Shown piece after piece: positions 50,901-61,165 of a stretch of DNA of 64,000 bases; positions within the stretch are counted from its first letter, which is position 1; every line of letters starts with the position of its first letter. A program made the position numbers and the translations under genes. Source of the DNA: Toxotes chatareus (Eukaryota > Chordata > Actinopteri > Toxotidae). A model generated the notes under the pieces. The model ran no database searches and was not told the origin of the DNA. It saw only the letters and a program-made list of their open reading frames with translations. Location of the stretch: the NCBI GenBank assembly GCA_016801885.1, contig CM028897.1, forward strand, positions 2,363,001 through 2,427,000, in the 5' to 3' direction.

Positions 50901-53900
50901 GCGGCTGAAAGCAGAGCTCAGCAGCAGGTATACCGAACCCCATCACCTTCCAGAAGTGGAACAGCAGGAAAAGATGAGGGCAGAAGATCTGGAGCGGGAG
51001 CTGGGCGTGAGGAACCAGGAGCTGCTGGAGGCCCAGGCACTCATCACGTCTCTGGAGGAAAATCTGAAGGAGACAGAGGCCCTGCTGCAGCTGAACGTCC
51101 CGGCTGGAAAGGAAGAAACAGGAGAGGAGAAAAATGACCAGAGAGCCGAGGGATATCTGCTGCGGTGTTTTGAGGCGACTGAAGCTAAGCTGACGGAGCT
51201 AGAGAGGCAGCTCAGCCAATCAGAAATGAACTGCAGGGAGCTGCAAGTGCAAAACGCGGAGCTGAAGGAGGCTGAGGAACTTTACCATCAGAGAGCTGCA
51301 GAGGCAGAGGCCGACATCAGGAGGCTGAGGCAGGAGTTAGAGAAGAAGAGGTGTAATGAAGAAAAGAGGTGTGTTTCTGATGAAGAAAGGATCCAGCAAG
51401 TAATACAGGGGATGGTCGTGAGGTTGGAAGCTTTGGGGAAGTTATTGGAGGTGATTGACAGGTTGGATTTTGGAAAAGAAAGTGAGGATGAGGAGAAGGT
51501 TCCTGCAGCGATGAGTCAGCTGAAGTGGGAGAAAGGGTTCTGCAGTTTGCTTCTCAGTGAACTACAGGCCAGCTATTCCCAATCAAGTGAGGAGAAGTCT
51601 GTTGAAGTGCTTCTTAGTGAGGTGACAGAGCAAATGATGTTAGAGAGGGAGATGCTGCTTTTAGGCCATGAGACAGGTTCATGCACAGATGAGGGAAGGG
51701 AAGGTTTGAAAGATTTGGATATTATCTGGAATACTGCAAGTGTGACAGGGACAGAAACCAAAAAGATCCATGAAACCAAGACATTTGATTTTGATCAGCA
51801 GCTGTGTGACGTTGAACAGTTTAGAGCGATCACACGGATGAAAATTTCTTTACTAAACCACGTCGCCTCCTCTGTCAGCGCCTCTGCTCCTGAAAAACTG
51901 TGGGTCACTGCAGACAGGCTTAAAGATGCTCACATTTCAGAGCATCCTTCATTTGGTTTCATTCACTCTGCAGCCACTGAAGCACTGTACTGCTGTCATT
52001 TAAACCGGGTTCAGTCAAGATGTGTGAAGGAACTTGAAGAAACCAAACAGAAACTTCTCAACTGCAGCAACTGTGTCAAACTGATGGAGGAAAACAGGGA
52101 GCTAAAAACAAGGCTGTCAAACCTGGAGGGACAACAAGTATCTTCACAGAGACAAAAGATGAACGTGTGCTGTCAAACAGATGAGACTTTCCCACAGGAC
52201 ACAGACATGGACACAGACACAGAGCTACAGACAACAAAGGACAATACTGCAGATAAAATTAGGCAAGAAGATGTTCAACACAACCCTGAGGAAGAGGAGA
52301 TGGTGGAGCCCTCACTTAACTGTACGGAAATCCCACTTTTTGGAATCCAAGAGGTGTCGGATGAAAACTTAAAGGGATGTGATGAATCCCACCAGGAAGC
52401 AGATCCAGACCTGGAGACAGAGCAAGTTTTAGAGCTGAGAAGAAGAGTGAAGGCGCTGGAGGAGCTGCTGTCTGCCACTGTGGAGGAGATGAATGAAGAG
52501 TTTGAGGGGAAAATAAGTTCTGTTCAGGTGCAGCATGGGAAGGAGATGGAGAAGCTGAAGGCCACCTGCCAGCGTGGGTTCGCCTCCATGGAGGAGTCTC
52601 ATCTGAAGGTCGTGGAGGAGCTGCAGCGCCGACACCAACAGGAGGTGCAGCGCCTCCTGATGGAGAGGGACCAGCTGCTGGAGGAGGAGAGTGCGGCAAC
52701 TGCAACCGGTGAGAACAGACTCTCATCACTCAGTATACGATTCTGTGGAAACGTTTGTGCAACAAAAATAAAACTCGTCCAGGTTTTTTTTTTACTCGAG
52801 GTAGAGGGAACAGTTTATTATTTTCCTCTCGATTAATCGATATCTGTGTAACTGTGCTTCGTTTGACTTTTCAGCTATCGAAGCCATAAAGAACGCCCAC
52901 CGTCTGGAGCTGGAGAGGGAGGCGCAGAGGAGGTGTCAATCAGAAAACAGCAACGGAAACACAACCCAGGAAGACATACACAGACGACACAGGTACGGGT
53001 AGTAATGATCTCCCACACAAACTTTATATTCTGGCATCTTGTTGTATAGTTTGTAACTTTGGCTGACGCATCCTTACAGGAACTTAATGTAAAAAGAGTC
53101 TGTGTTTAATATCTGCGTTTGTTGGTGTGTTTGTGGAGTGAGGAGCTGGCCTCTTACCAGCGGGAGCTCGAGGTTTTGTCCCAGCAGTTCTCTCTGAAGT
53201 GTCTGGAGAATGGACACCTTGTCCAGGCTCTGGACGCAGAGAGGAAGGCCTTGTGTCAGTGCCAACAGGAGAACCAGGACCTGAGGACCAGAAACCAGGT
53301 GATACACACTCTTCTGTGTATTCCATGTGTTGTTTTCAGATCGTTCAGTCTCAGTCTTCTCTGCGGATTAATTGACGTTCAGTATCGTTATGTCCAATGT
53401 CTTGGTTTTGACTTGTGCAGGAGTTGAGTGGTCACCTCGCAGCCGAGATCACCAGGCTGTGTTCACTGGCCAAACAGGACGACCTGCTGCTCAGTCAGGG
53501 AATGGACGTCTATGAGATGGAGGTGAGTCTCCTCTGTAGGAGGAGGAGGAGGGAGAGGAAGGTAACGGTGAGACTGTAAATGACGGGGAACCGTCTGAAC
53601 ATTGTGAGCATGAAAGGTTTCTTCCTGGGAGAAAGAGTCTTTGATGTTCTCTACAACAGCTGAAAATCTAATATTGATGAGTCCAGTTTTTTTTTCTCAT
53701 TACTGAGGAGAAATTACGTCACAGAATTCAGTGTGGAAAAAAGTACATTCTATCATTATTTTGACCAAAATTATCATCAAGCAGTTTTATCTTAATAACT
53801 GCCATTGGTGGAAAAAAACTCTGCTGTGACAAAACAAGCACAGGTTCAACAGATAAATCTGATATTTGAGCTGCTTCAGCTTTAGTTAAACTGGATCTGC

Positions 53901-54814
53901 AGCAGGTTTACGTTAAGGTGATTCCTACATGACACAGCAGCTGATTCAGAGTAAACAACAGGTTTGAGTGATCATGTGATTTTGAACCAAACACCACAGG
54001 TTTAACTCTGTCACAGAGCAACAGCCCCATTTAATGCAGCTTCACATCATTACCTCAGGTCCTGATGGGACCACTAGATGTCACCCATGACGCTGGTGCT
54101 GTAAACCTGCAGAAACACTAAGTGCCGTTTCAGTGTGGACATGTTTGATTACGTTCGTCAGCTTTTCCCAGAAATTTGAGGCTGATGATGTGAAGTTTTT
54201 ATTTCAGATTACTCTGCGAGTGAAGGAGTCTGAGGTGCAGTGTCTGAAGCAGGAGATCACGTCTCTGAAGGATGAAGTGCAGTCAGCACAAAGAGTGAGA
54301 ACCACACATCAAAGCAGCTGGATCAATACTGGTCTACGGTTTAGACCAGTATAAGTGTGAGCGAGAAGGCACATTCAATAACCTGATCACATTATTGATC
54401 ACACATTTGCTCAGAGAAGGAAAAGCCAATCAGATATAGAGACTGACCTTCATCTCCCACATAAAAAGTCCTTAAAGCTTGTTCAGTGATATGTTATTCT
54501 GCAAGAACATATAGTATGCCAGATTTATTCTTGTTTGTTTGTTTGCAGCCGTTAATTGCAGTTAAGAACATTTTTCTGTAAAAGGAGTTTGATGGGTTTG
54601 TGGAGAAAAGTGAAGGAATTTTCCTTTGATCAGTTCAATAAAAATAAAAGCCCTGTTCTCTGCCACGTTTCAGGACAAGAGGACTGCAACACAGAAGTAC
54701 AAGGACATGTACACGGAGCTAAGCATCATGGGAGCCAAAACGCAGAGAGAGATGGATGAACTGAGAGAGAACCTGAGGCTGGCTCATCAGGCTCTGGATC
54801 AGACTTCACCGTGA
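38913..54814 (+). CDS. mprip: MPRIP (M-RIP/p116Rip), myosin phosphatase Rho-interacting protein, long form
   Basis: MPRIP is an actin-bound scaffold that links RhoA to myosin phosphatase. The exons are 38913-39038, 40830-40907, 41022-41087, 41487-41638, 41729-41813, 42052-42202, 43120-43309, 44682-44796, 48035-48133, 48362-48418, 48531-48599, 48687-48776, 48873-48982, 49362-49884, 50054-50155, 50266-52708, 52875-52992, 53139-53298, 53421-53522, 54208-54294 and 54674-54814. The product is about 1687 aa and every junction keeps frame. Residues 1-42 match the family start (NKFQANIFNKSKCQNCFKSR). PH1 is about 43-150, followed by RTNKQNQKKKRKVEP. RRAKSLDRR precedes PH2 (about 355-455; FKKGWMVKL, WKKFWFVL, GIRKNWI). 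Exon 16 alone codes 814 residues of Glu/Gln/Leu-rich coiled coil. The C-terminal coiled coil (LEVLSQQFSLKCLEN, YKDMYTELSI) is conserved but stops at DQTSP; mammalian MPRIP runs further. Exons 6-7 are weakly conserved and rest on phase. The exon 18 acceptor lacks a pyrimidine tract. Confidence 0.93.
39205..39480. mobile_element. hAT/MITE-like repeat, divergent copy
   Basis: The edges read AATCGATTAATCGCCTTGTC and TCGATCAATTAACTGATTAA, with partial internal similarity (CAAAGATATTCAG, TTTCACATTTGA) to the family copies. It lies in mprip intron 1 and is the most diverged member listed. Confidence 0.4.
40255..40615. mobile_element. hAT/MITE-like repeat, copy B
   Basis: The left edge is TTAGTCGACTGACAGAAAAT and the right edge is ATCGATTGATTAATTGAAAA. 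The core is TCTCAAACGTGAGGATCGGC followed by TGCTTTTCTGTGT. This core is shared with the copy at 62290-62570 and, less well, 33885-34142. It lies in mprip intron 1. Confidence 0.65.
44049..44087. repeat. Perfect 18-bp hairpin in mprip intron 7
   Basis: AAACTTTAGTTTTCTTTG (44049-44066) is followed by the loop GGA and then its exact reverse complement (44070-44087). The stem is AT-rich. No role is known to me. Confidence 0.9.
46380..46805 (+). mobile_element. LINE 3'-end relic with AAT/ATT tail
   Basis: Broken frames read LRSSGRGLLFVPEVRLKSRG, then GDRA, then LPEEIRSAESVTSFKSLLKP. This matches the C-terminal end of L2/Rex-type LINE reverse transcriptases (LRSS..L.VPR.RLK..GDRAFS..LWNSLP..LR...SL.SFK..LKT). 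It is followed by GTGAAGCACTTTGTAACGTG, a TTCTATAAATAATAAT tail and a microsatellite. Frameshifts and stops show it is dead. It lies in mprip intron 8. Confidence 0.8.
48222..48237 (-). promoter_or_regulatory. CTCF-like motif in mprip intron 9
   Basis: The minus strand reads GGCCTCTAGGGGGCAG, a good match to the CTCF core (CCNCTAGGGGGCAG type). It is intronic. Confidence 0.4.
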
Positions 54815-54919
54815 ATTTCTCAGTTTTGACAATAGTAGCTTTACATTTGTCTTCACTGTAACAACAAGTACTTTACCCTCAGTATTACCTTCAAGACGTA
54901 TTAAAAAATAGATATATTT

Positions 54920-54925
54920 AATAAA
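54920..54925 (+). terminator. Candidate mprip poly(A) signal
   Basis: AATAAA about 105 bp past the mprip stop. A GT/T-rich stretch at 55035-55075 is somewhat far. Further AT-rich hexamers follow. Confidence 0.4.
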
Positions 54926-55510
54926 TCCAAAAACAATCTCACTTCACACTCCTTTTTTAGTTGGTTTTGGAGATAAATATTTTCATAATGTCAGTCATTC
55001 CTGTCTGGACCAAGTGTTTAAGATTAATTCCTCCTGTGTCAAACTTATATTCATTTTTTTTTTTTTTTTTTGTCCTTAAATATACGGACCAAATATCGCC
55101 ATAAAAAAATACATGGCTACGTTCTGTGTTGTACATACAGCATTTTACCTGAACAGCCACGTGGTTCTACTTTAATCTGTTTTGCACAGTAACTTGTTTT
55201 ATCAGATATCAGATGTAAGTTATTCTCCAGCCTCTCACACTGCTGTATTTGTTCTCGTTAAACTGTATTTTTAAGCGATTAAATATTTTAAACTAAACAC
55301 ATTTTATAAACATTTCTGGCAGGTAACTTTACTGTCACACACAAACTGTAATTTATATTTGTACACTTCAGTGTTATTCATATAAACGGATTTTTTATTA
55401 AATGACATTGGCAGATTAAACCTAAACTGTGTTTATTTATTTATTTTGTGGCGTTTGTCATCGTGCCACAGGTCTCTGCAGGGTTGCCAGTTTGAAATTT
55501 GGGGCCTCAT

Positions 55511-55536
55511 TTTTATTTATTTATTTATTTATTTTT
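55511..55536. repeat. TTTA tetranucleotide repeat
   Basis: About six TTTA units between mprip and the RAI1-like gene. Confidence 0.85.
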
Positions 55537-55705
55537 ACATGAGAGAGAAAATTCAGCACGAATGATTAAAAGATCACAGAGCTGCTACGGTCACGTTATG
55601 TAAATACCTTTGAAAACTGCAGTAACTAACATTCAGGCGATCTTGGCCAGTTGTCAGTCCTCTTCCTGGAGGAGGAAGACTATCAAGGCATCCTGGAAAA
55701 TAAAG

Positions 55706-55740
55706 GTAACATCCGATGTCACGTTTCAAAATAAAAGCCC
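55706..55740 (-). promoter_or_regulatory. Recurrent T-rich/CGGATGTT motif upstream of the RAI1-like gene
   Basis: The minus strand reads GGCTTTTATTTTGAAACGTG, then ACATCGGATGTTACC. It shares TTTTATTTTGAA and CGGATGTT, at similar spacing, with the elements before u2af2 and mprip. It is in the opposite orientation to the gene, about 350-400 bp before the CpG-rich candidate first exon. Confidence 0.4.
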
Positions 55741-55999
55741 TCAGCGATGTGACGCAAATGTGGAACTATGAGATGATTGCAGCAGGGTTTGAGTATCAGG
55801 GTTGTCGAGGTTAGAACATCTGATAAAAAATGACTCCAGTCGAAAGCAAGTTATAGTTAAACGTAACACTGGTATGAGATCGATTTTACATTGAAGGCAA
55901 GCAGTTATCTTCCGGTGTCTTCCATGTTGTTTCAGTCTGACTTGACTCTGGAGGAAGAAGGTGTCCATGATGACAACTTTAAAATACCAACAGTAGCCA

Positions 56000-56277
56000 G
56001 GGGCGTTGAATTTACCTGCGAACGTTATTTCAGCGAAAATGTTTATCGCTCGTTGTCGCGTCGAGTGTCGCCTCCGTTTGGAAATAGCTTAGACGGGCTA
56101 AGGCCAGCTAGCCAGCTAGCATGAACTCGGGCCGTCGCTGCTTTTGTTTACATCCAGTCCTGATGATGATGGGCCCGGAGAGGTGTGTTAGCTAACCCCG
56201 CTACCAGAGCTGTTTCAGGGGGAAAGTGACATTCTAAAGCCCGGGGGTCGACCATCCAAACCGCCGCCACCTGAGGG
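56000..56277 (+). promoter_or_regulatory. CpG-rich putative promoter and non-coding first exon of the RAI1-like gene
   Basis: CpG dinucleotides are frequent (TCGTTGTCGCGTCGAGTGTCG, CCGCCGCC) in contrast to the AT-rich flanks. The block ends with CTGAGGG before the donor GTGAGT at 56278. It is the natural partner of the acceptor just before the ATG at 57024. Confidence 0.5.
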
Positions 56278-57023
56278 GTGAGTTCACCCAGCGGGTTTAA
56301 CTTTTAAATACACTCGCTGTTCAAGTTAAATCTACGGGACAGCGTGTTTTTATTTTTATCACCTTTTACATTACACATGGGTGGATATCTGATCGGGCCT
56401 ACCCGACCTAATCGATTAGTTGATTGATAGAAAATTAATCACCAAGTATTTTCATAGTAAATTAAATGTTTTGGGGGGTTTTACACTGTTTCACTCGTTG
56501 TCATTATGATCTACTGTTTACTGACTTCGCAGCTGATCAACAATCACAGGGCTGGGCGGTTGTTAAATGTTATTAATATATAAACATTTTGTGAAATCAT
56601 ATAATGATTATAGGAAAATTTTGTATTTTCATTTTAAAGAATCCTCAAAGTAATGATTCTAGGAAGGAATTAATTAATTAATCAATCAGTCAATCTTAAA
56701 ATTCTAGTCCCCAGTACAAATGTTGGTATTATTTATGGTTGCGATTTTTTTTTTTCCATTAAAAATTTTAGGGCTGCAATGATTAACTGCTGATGAACAT
56801 ACTTGTTGGTTGCAGCCTTTACTCCTCTGTAGAAACAGTGGACTTTTCATGTCTGTGCTCAGGGTTCTGTTCTCTCATGATCTATCCATAACAGGACTGC
56901 CTGTTGGTGCAGTGCAAGCTTTCTGTGATGGGGAAAAATCCTCTTTAATGCTCTTTAAAGGATTGTTTACAAACAGTATGAAGTGATGCATCACAGTAAT
57001 GTTAGTATTTGTGTTTTGCAGTG

Positions 57024-60000
57024 ATGGAAGTGTCCTCACAGGATCCATCTCTCATGGCTATGGACCTGTCAAAGAGCTACAATCCCCTGACCCGCAGCCA
57101 CACTGAAGCCATGGACCTGGCGAAGAAGCCGGAGTGGTACCACCGATGCCCGCCGAGCTGCAGCACAGACATCACCTCCTCGTACAGATCCAGAGCCTCG
57201 TCGTCCTACAACTCTCTCTCCACGCAGCCCGGAGCACCTGTCCACTGCAGAGACATGGAGCAGAGTCCTGAGGCTTTGGGTAACTACATGAATTCAACAC
57301 TAGCTTCAGGGCTGGATCTGTACCATGACAGAGCTCACGGCAACCTGTGGCATCCGGGTTTCTACGGGCCTGACCAAAGCAGCGGCCAAGTTCCTGAAAG
57401 CAGCGGTGGAGAGGAGAGCGACAGCGGCTCTGATGTTATTTTCCTCGTTTCCTCAGCGAAGGAGCCACTCATATGCAGTTCTTTCATCCAAGACAGCGTG
57501 AGGCACATCGTGGAGCCTCTGTCCCCGGCCGTGTCCTCGCTGGATGAAGGGAGAGGTTGCTATCACCTACCTCAACCTCTGAGCTCGCCCAGTCCTGACA
57601 GCTCATACTCAGAAGACTCCTCAGACAGCTCAGTGGACATTCCTGTTCATCACACCAGGCCTGTGGTCCTCCTGTCAGACCTCAGTGCCGTTTACGGCAA
57701 CCCTGCTGAATCTCCCGTCGATATTTCCAGTGATGACAGCGACGTTATTGAAGTTTCAGTCACTAATGAGAAAAAGAAAAGCCACGCCTTTCCTTACAAG
57801 AAAAATGTTCCTTGTAAGAAGAGTCTGGAGAGAGAAACTCCGGCTCAGAGAGAGGGGGAAAAGGCTCCGCCTAAGGAAGTACGACGTAGTACCAGAATCA
57901 GAAGATCTCTGACTGAAATGCCTCAGTTTACCTGCAGTGTGTCTCGACACAGTTTGAGAAGACAGGTCAAAAACGATGCCGTGGGTATCTATAATGAAAG
58001 TTGTGAATCGGATGACATGATGGAATACGCGGTGAGATTGTCGAGCCCAGAGGCCGACGAGTCGGCCTCACAGCCAAATGTGTCACAAAGAGTGAGCAGC
58101 AATTCAGAGGAGTCTGACGTGGACGCTCGGACAGAGAGGAAGTCACCGCAAAGGGACCAGCAGCCTCACTGCAAAGCTTCCTACAGGAAAAGCATCAAAC
58201 GAAAGAAGCCACTCGCCATTTGTAAAACTAAAAAGTTAAGGAGAACTAAACAGAAACAAAAACACAGAATCCCACAACAGCAGTACCAGAAGGCCTCATC
58301 CTGCAGGAGCTCCTCAGTAAACAAAAAAACTGCCACAAGACGAAAGAGAAAAAGGCGAACTCAGAACGGACCTTCGGCTCTGTTTTCCCCCAGAGAGCCA
58401 GAAATCAAGCTTAAATATGCAAAAATTAAAGAGGAAAAAAAGGACAAGAAATCAAACGGTTTTTGTCCCTTTGTTCACATGGAGCAGAGAGTGTGCACTG
58501 TTGTCAACTATCAGGAAGAGGAGGCGACAGTACGGAGCAGCAGAGGACAGCAGCAGACAGCCACCAGGTCCCTGTCTGGATTTGTTCCCAACACGTCCTG
58601 TTTCCAGCTGGGTCGGCTCAGCTCGGAGAGCAGATGTCAGGCCACGCTGACGTGCTGTCTGTGCGGTCAGACGGCCAACGTCATGGGCCTCGGGGACCTT
58701 CACGGCCCGTACTATCCTATCAGCTTGTCTGTGGACAGCCAGAACGGCAGGACTGAGCAGAAAGAGGAAGAAAACTTACATGGACTCGCTAACAGCCATC
58801 CAGTCGATTCCTCAGATGGTGGCTGTGATGGTCGTGACCGCTCTGCTGTCAGAAGTTTGCGTGACAGCGACAACAATTCTCTCCCAAAGGTGCCTCTTCA
58901 ACTGGATGAGTGCTGGATCCACGAGGACTGCGGTATCTGGTCCGCGGGAATCTTCCTTGTCAGAGGAAAGCTGTATGGGTTAGAGGAGGGGGCCCGGCTC
59001 GCACAGGAAACAGTGAGTGACACACGCCAATGTCTTTTTATGGTGATTCTTTTCATTCCCTTTAAAAAAAAGGCCAAAGTGATTATTCGATGATTAAAAA
59101 TTATTTTGCCAATTGACTAGAGTGTGATTCATCTGTCCGCCATTTTTTCCATGTATCGGTTAATTGCTTGGTCTGTTAATCATTAGAAAATTGTAAAACT
59201 GCGAACCACAGTTTCCGGGAATCTAAGGTGAAGTCTTACGACCCAAAAACACTGAGTTTACCATGATATAAAACAGAAAAGCAGCAAAACGTCATCCTGG
59301 AGAAGGGCGTACAGCGAAAAAACATTATAAAGAGTAGACACCGTGTTTGTCTCCTTCCTCACTCGTGTGCTTCTCATTCTCAGGTTTGTTCAACCTGCCA
59401 ACAAACAGGTGCAATAATGGGCTGTTTCCAGAAGGGCTGTCCCAGAAACTTTCACTACAGATGTGCCATTCAGTCAGGTACAGCACAAGACGTCTGTCAC
59501 ATTTGATGCAGGGATGAAACGGAAACTCTTATTATCCAGTACAGTTGCATTTTTTTGTTTTTGTTTCTTTTCTCTTTTTTTTTAATGTGGTGATTTTGCG
59601 TTACTAAAATCTCTCTGTTAACTCTGTGAAAATGTTTAAAGCGACAGATCTTTCAAGGGTGAGAGCCTGAGTCACTTGTGCTTTTTTTGTGTGTGGGAAG
59701 GCTGTCGCTCTCACTCAGCCTGAAATGACGAATCTTTAAGGTTATTTTTTGTGTGCGTGTGTTTTCAGGCCACACGAAGGCTGTCATTCTCACTCAGCAT
59801 AAAATGATGTATTTGAACATCTCATTCTGTTTGTGTTTGTGTGTGTGTTTTGTTTCTTTTAGGCTGTGTCCTCAATGAAGAGAACTTCTCAATGAGATGT
59901 ACAGAGCACAAGGTAAACAGAAGAATCTAAGAGTTTTAACCCTGTTAGTGAGAGAAAGGCTTTTCAAAGTCAGTTCACCTGTCTGAGAGTGTGAGGAGCT

Positions 60001-60759
60001 GCGTGGCCTCTGGGGGTCACTAGCGTAGCTTTCAGGCCACAGTACTTTTTCCAGATACTCCATCGAAACCTTGTTCCTGTAGAAACAAAGAGACAAACAA
60101 CAAAGTGAGATGAGAAGCAACACATTTAAACGAACGTGGATGTTTGTAAAATGAATGATGATGAATGGTGTTTTTAGCATAAAACACGTGTTAAATGAGA
60201 AGGGGACAGAGTGCACTGCATGGTCTGAGGTTCTGGAGCATCCCATCAGTCTATTCAAAATTTTCTGGTAATTATGAGATACTTTTCTCAGAATTAAGAG
60301 ATCCAGGTCTTGTAATTATGAGATCATAAGTCATAATTACGAGCTACAGTCTCCAAAATTGTTTTTCTTTTGCGAATGCAACGTGCTTCTGTTCTAATCG
60401 GAACCAAAAACCAAAAACAAGCTGCAGTAACTGAACTCGATCGCAGCGCACAGCACACACAGCCCTGACCCTCAGCCCCATCCAGCAGCTTTGGGGTGAG
60501 CCCGAACATCGACTGTGAGCCGGACCTCCACCGAGTTGTGTGTGCAGCTGTTAAGCTTTTGACTGTATAAAATCTAATCACTGTTAAATATTAAGCATCT
60601 GCATCAGATCTGCTTTATACCGTATTTATTTCTTTATCTGAAAAACGTGAAAAGTGTACTGACTTTGAAAAAAGCAATCTTAGTGAGGTTATTTATTTCC
60701 AGCTGTGTGTTTGTGTCCAACAGAACAAACCGAGTGTAAACAGACAACACAAGAGATGA
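57024..60759 (+). CDS. Short RAI1/TCF20-family nuclear protein with C-terminal ePHD finger
   Basis: RAI1 and TCF20 are large chromatin-associated regulators whose C-terminal extended PHD finger binds nucleosomes. The exons seen are 57024-59012 (663 codons), 59384-59477 and 59863-59912; the frame closes at each junction. The last exon is unsure. 60724-60759 (adding NKPSVNRQHKR) is used for the end given here; 61277-61351 is an alternative. Residues about 389-443 are very basic (KRKKPLAICKTKKLRRTKQK) and likely a nuclear signal. EPEIKLKY, then FCPFVHMEQRVCTVVN, then CCLCGQTANVMGLGDLHGPY (about 541), HEDCGIW (about 631), CSTCQQTGAIMGCFQKGC and FHYRCA..NEENFSMRCTEHK complete the ePHD and match RAI1. 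At about 720 aa it is far shorter than RAI1 (about 1900 in human); only the C-terminal third aligns. Its place next to mprip fits RAI1 synteny, but it may be a derived paralogue. Confidence 0.8.
59697..59812. repeat. Degenerate tandem duplication in RAI1-like intron
   Basis: GAAGGCTGTCGCTCTCACTC (59697) and GAAGGCTGTCATTCTCACTC (59776) begin two 37-bp units 79 bp apart, both ending in a TGAAATGACGAAT-like string. The intervening sequence is GT-rich. Confidence 0.75.
59979..60076 (-). other. Candidate minus-strand exon
   Basis: On the minus strand a good acceptor (TTTGTTTCTACAG) precedes a 98-nt block with an open frame (NKVSMEYLEKVLWPESYASD then PQRPRSSSHSQT), followed by a strong donor (CAG|GTGAAC). 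It lies opposite the intron of the RAI1-like gene. I recognise no protein family, and GGTCACTAGCGTAGCTTT recurs loosely at 63179-63196, so it may instead be a repeat. Confidence 0.25.
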
Positions 60760-60835
60760 CGCGAAACGTGTGTGTGGGGCACAGGAGGTATGAGACAATC
60801 AGTCCGTTGATCAATCAGGTGAACGTTCACCAGCA

Positions 60836-61165
60836 GTTATTTTGATAATTAATTGTTTATTTTTGTCTCGTGTAAGAATCTTGTTTCCAGCTTCTCAGAT
60901 ATGTAAATTTGATGGTTTTCTTGGTCAAAGATTAAACTAAATATTACTTGTGGGACATTTGATGATGTTACGTTGTGCTCGAGGACAGTGATTCCTCAAC
61001 CAGAAATAGTCCAGTAGAAAGACTGTGGAGTACGTCTGACGTTGGGAACCACAGCTCTAGCAGAGTCTTCTGCACATTTTTCACTTTTTTCCTGACAAAC
61101 GATGAACTGAGAAAATAATCTGTAGATTAACTGACAATAAAACAGTTACTGTTATTTGCAGCTCT
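60836..61165. mobile_element. hAT/MITE-like repeat, copy C
   Basis: The edges read GTTATTTTGATAATTAATTG and AACAGTTACTGTTATTTGCA. The core is TTTCCAGCTTCTCAGATATG, then TTTGATGGTTTTCTTGGTCA. It is the same family as 33885-34142, downstream of the RAI1-like coding exons. Confidence 0.6.

Larger units (their letters stand above)
54815..57023. other. mprip 3'UTR and RAI1-like promoter/5'UTR
   Basis: About 2.2 kb. The left third fits the mprip 3'UTR. The T-rich/CGGATGTT motif lies at 55706-55740 (minus). The region 56000-56280 is markedly GC- and CpG-richer and ends in a donor (GTGAGT at 56278) that could close a non-coding first exon, joined to the acceptor TTTTGCAG at 57021. A partial hAT/MITE-like edge lies at about 56405-56455. 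Confidence 0.5.

Noticed and set aside
55891..56124. 77-codon open frame upstream of the RAI1-like gene
   Set aside because: It lies in the CpG-rich promoter region, resembles nothing and does not join in frame to the ATG exon. It is more likely 5' flank.
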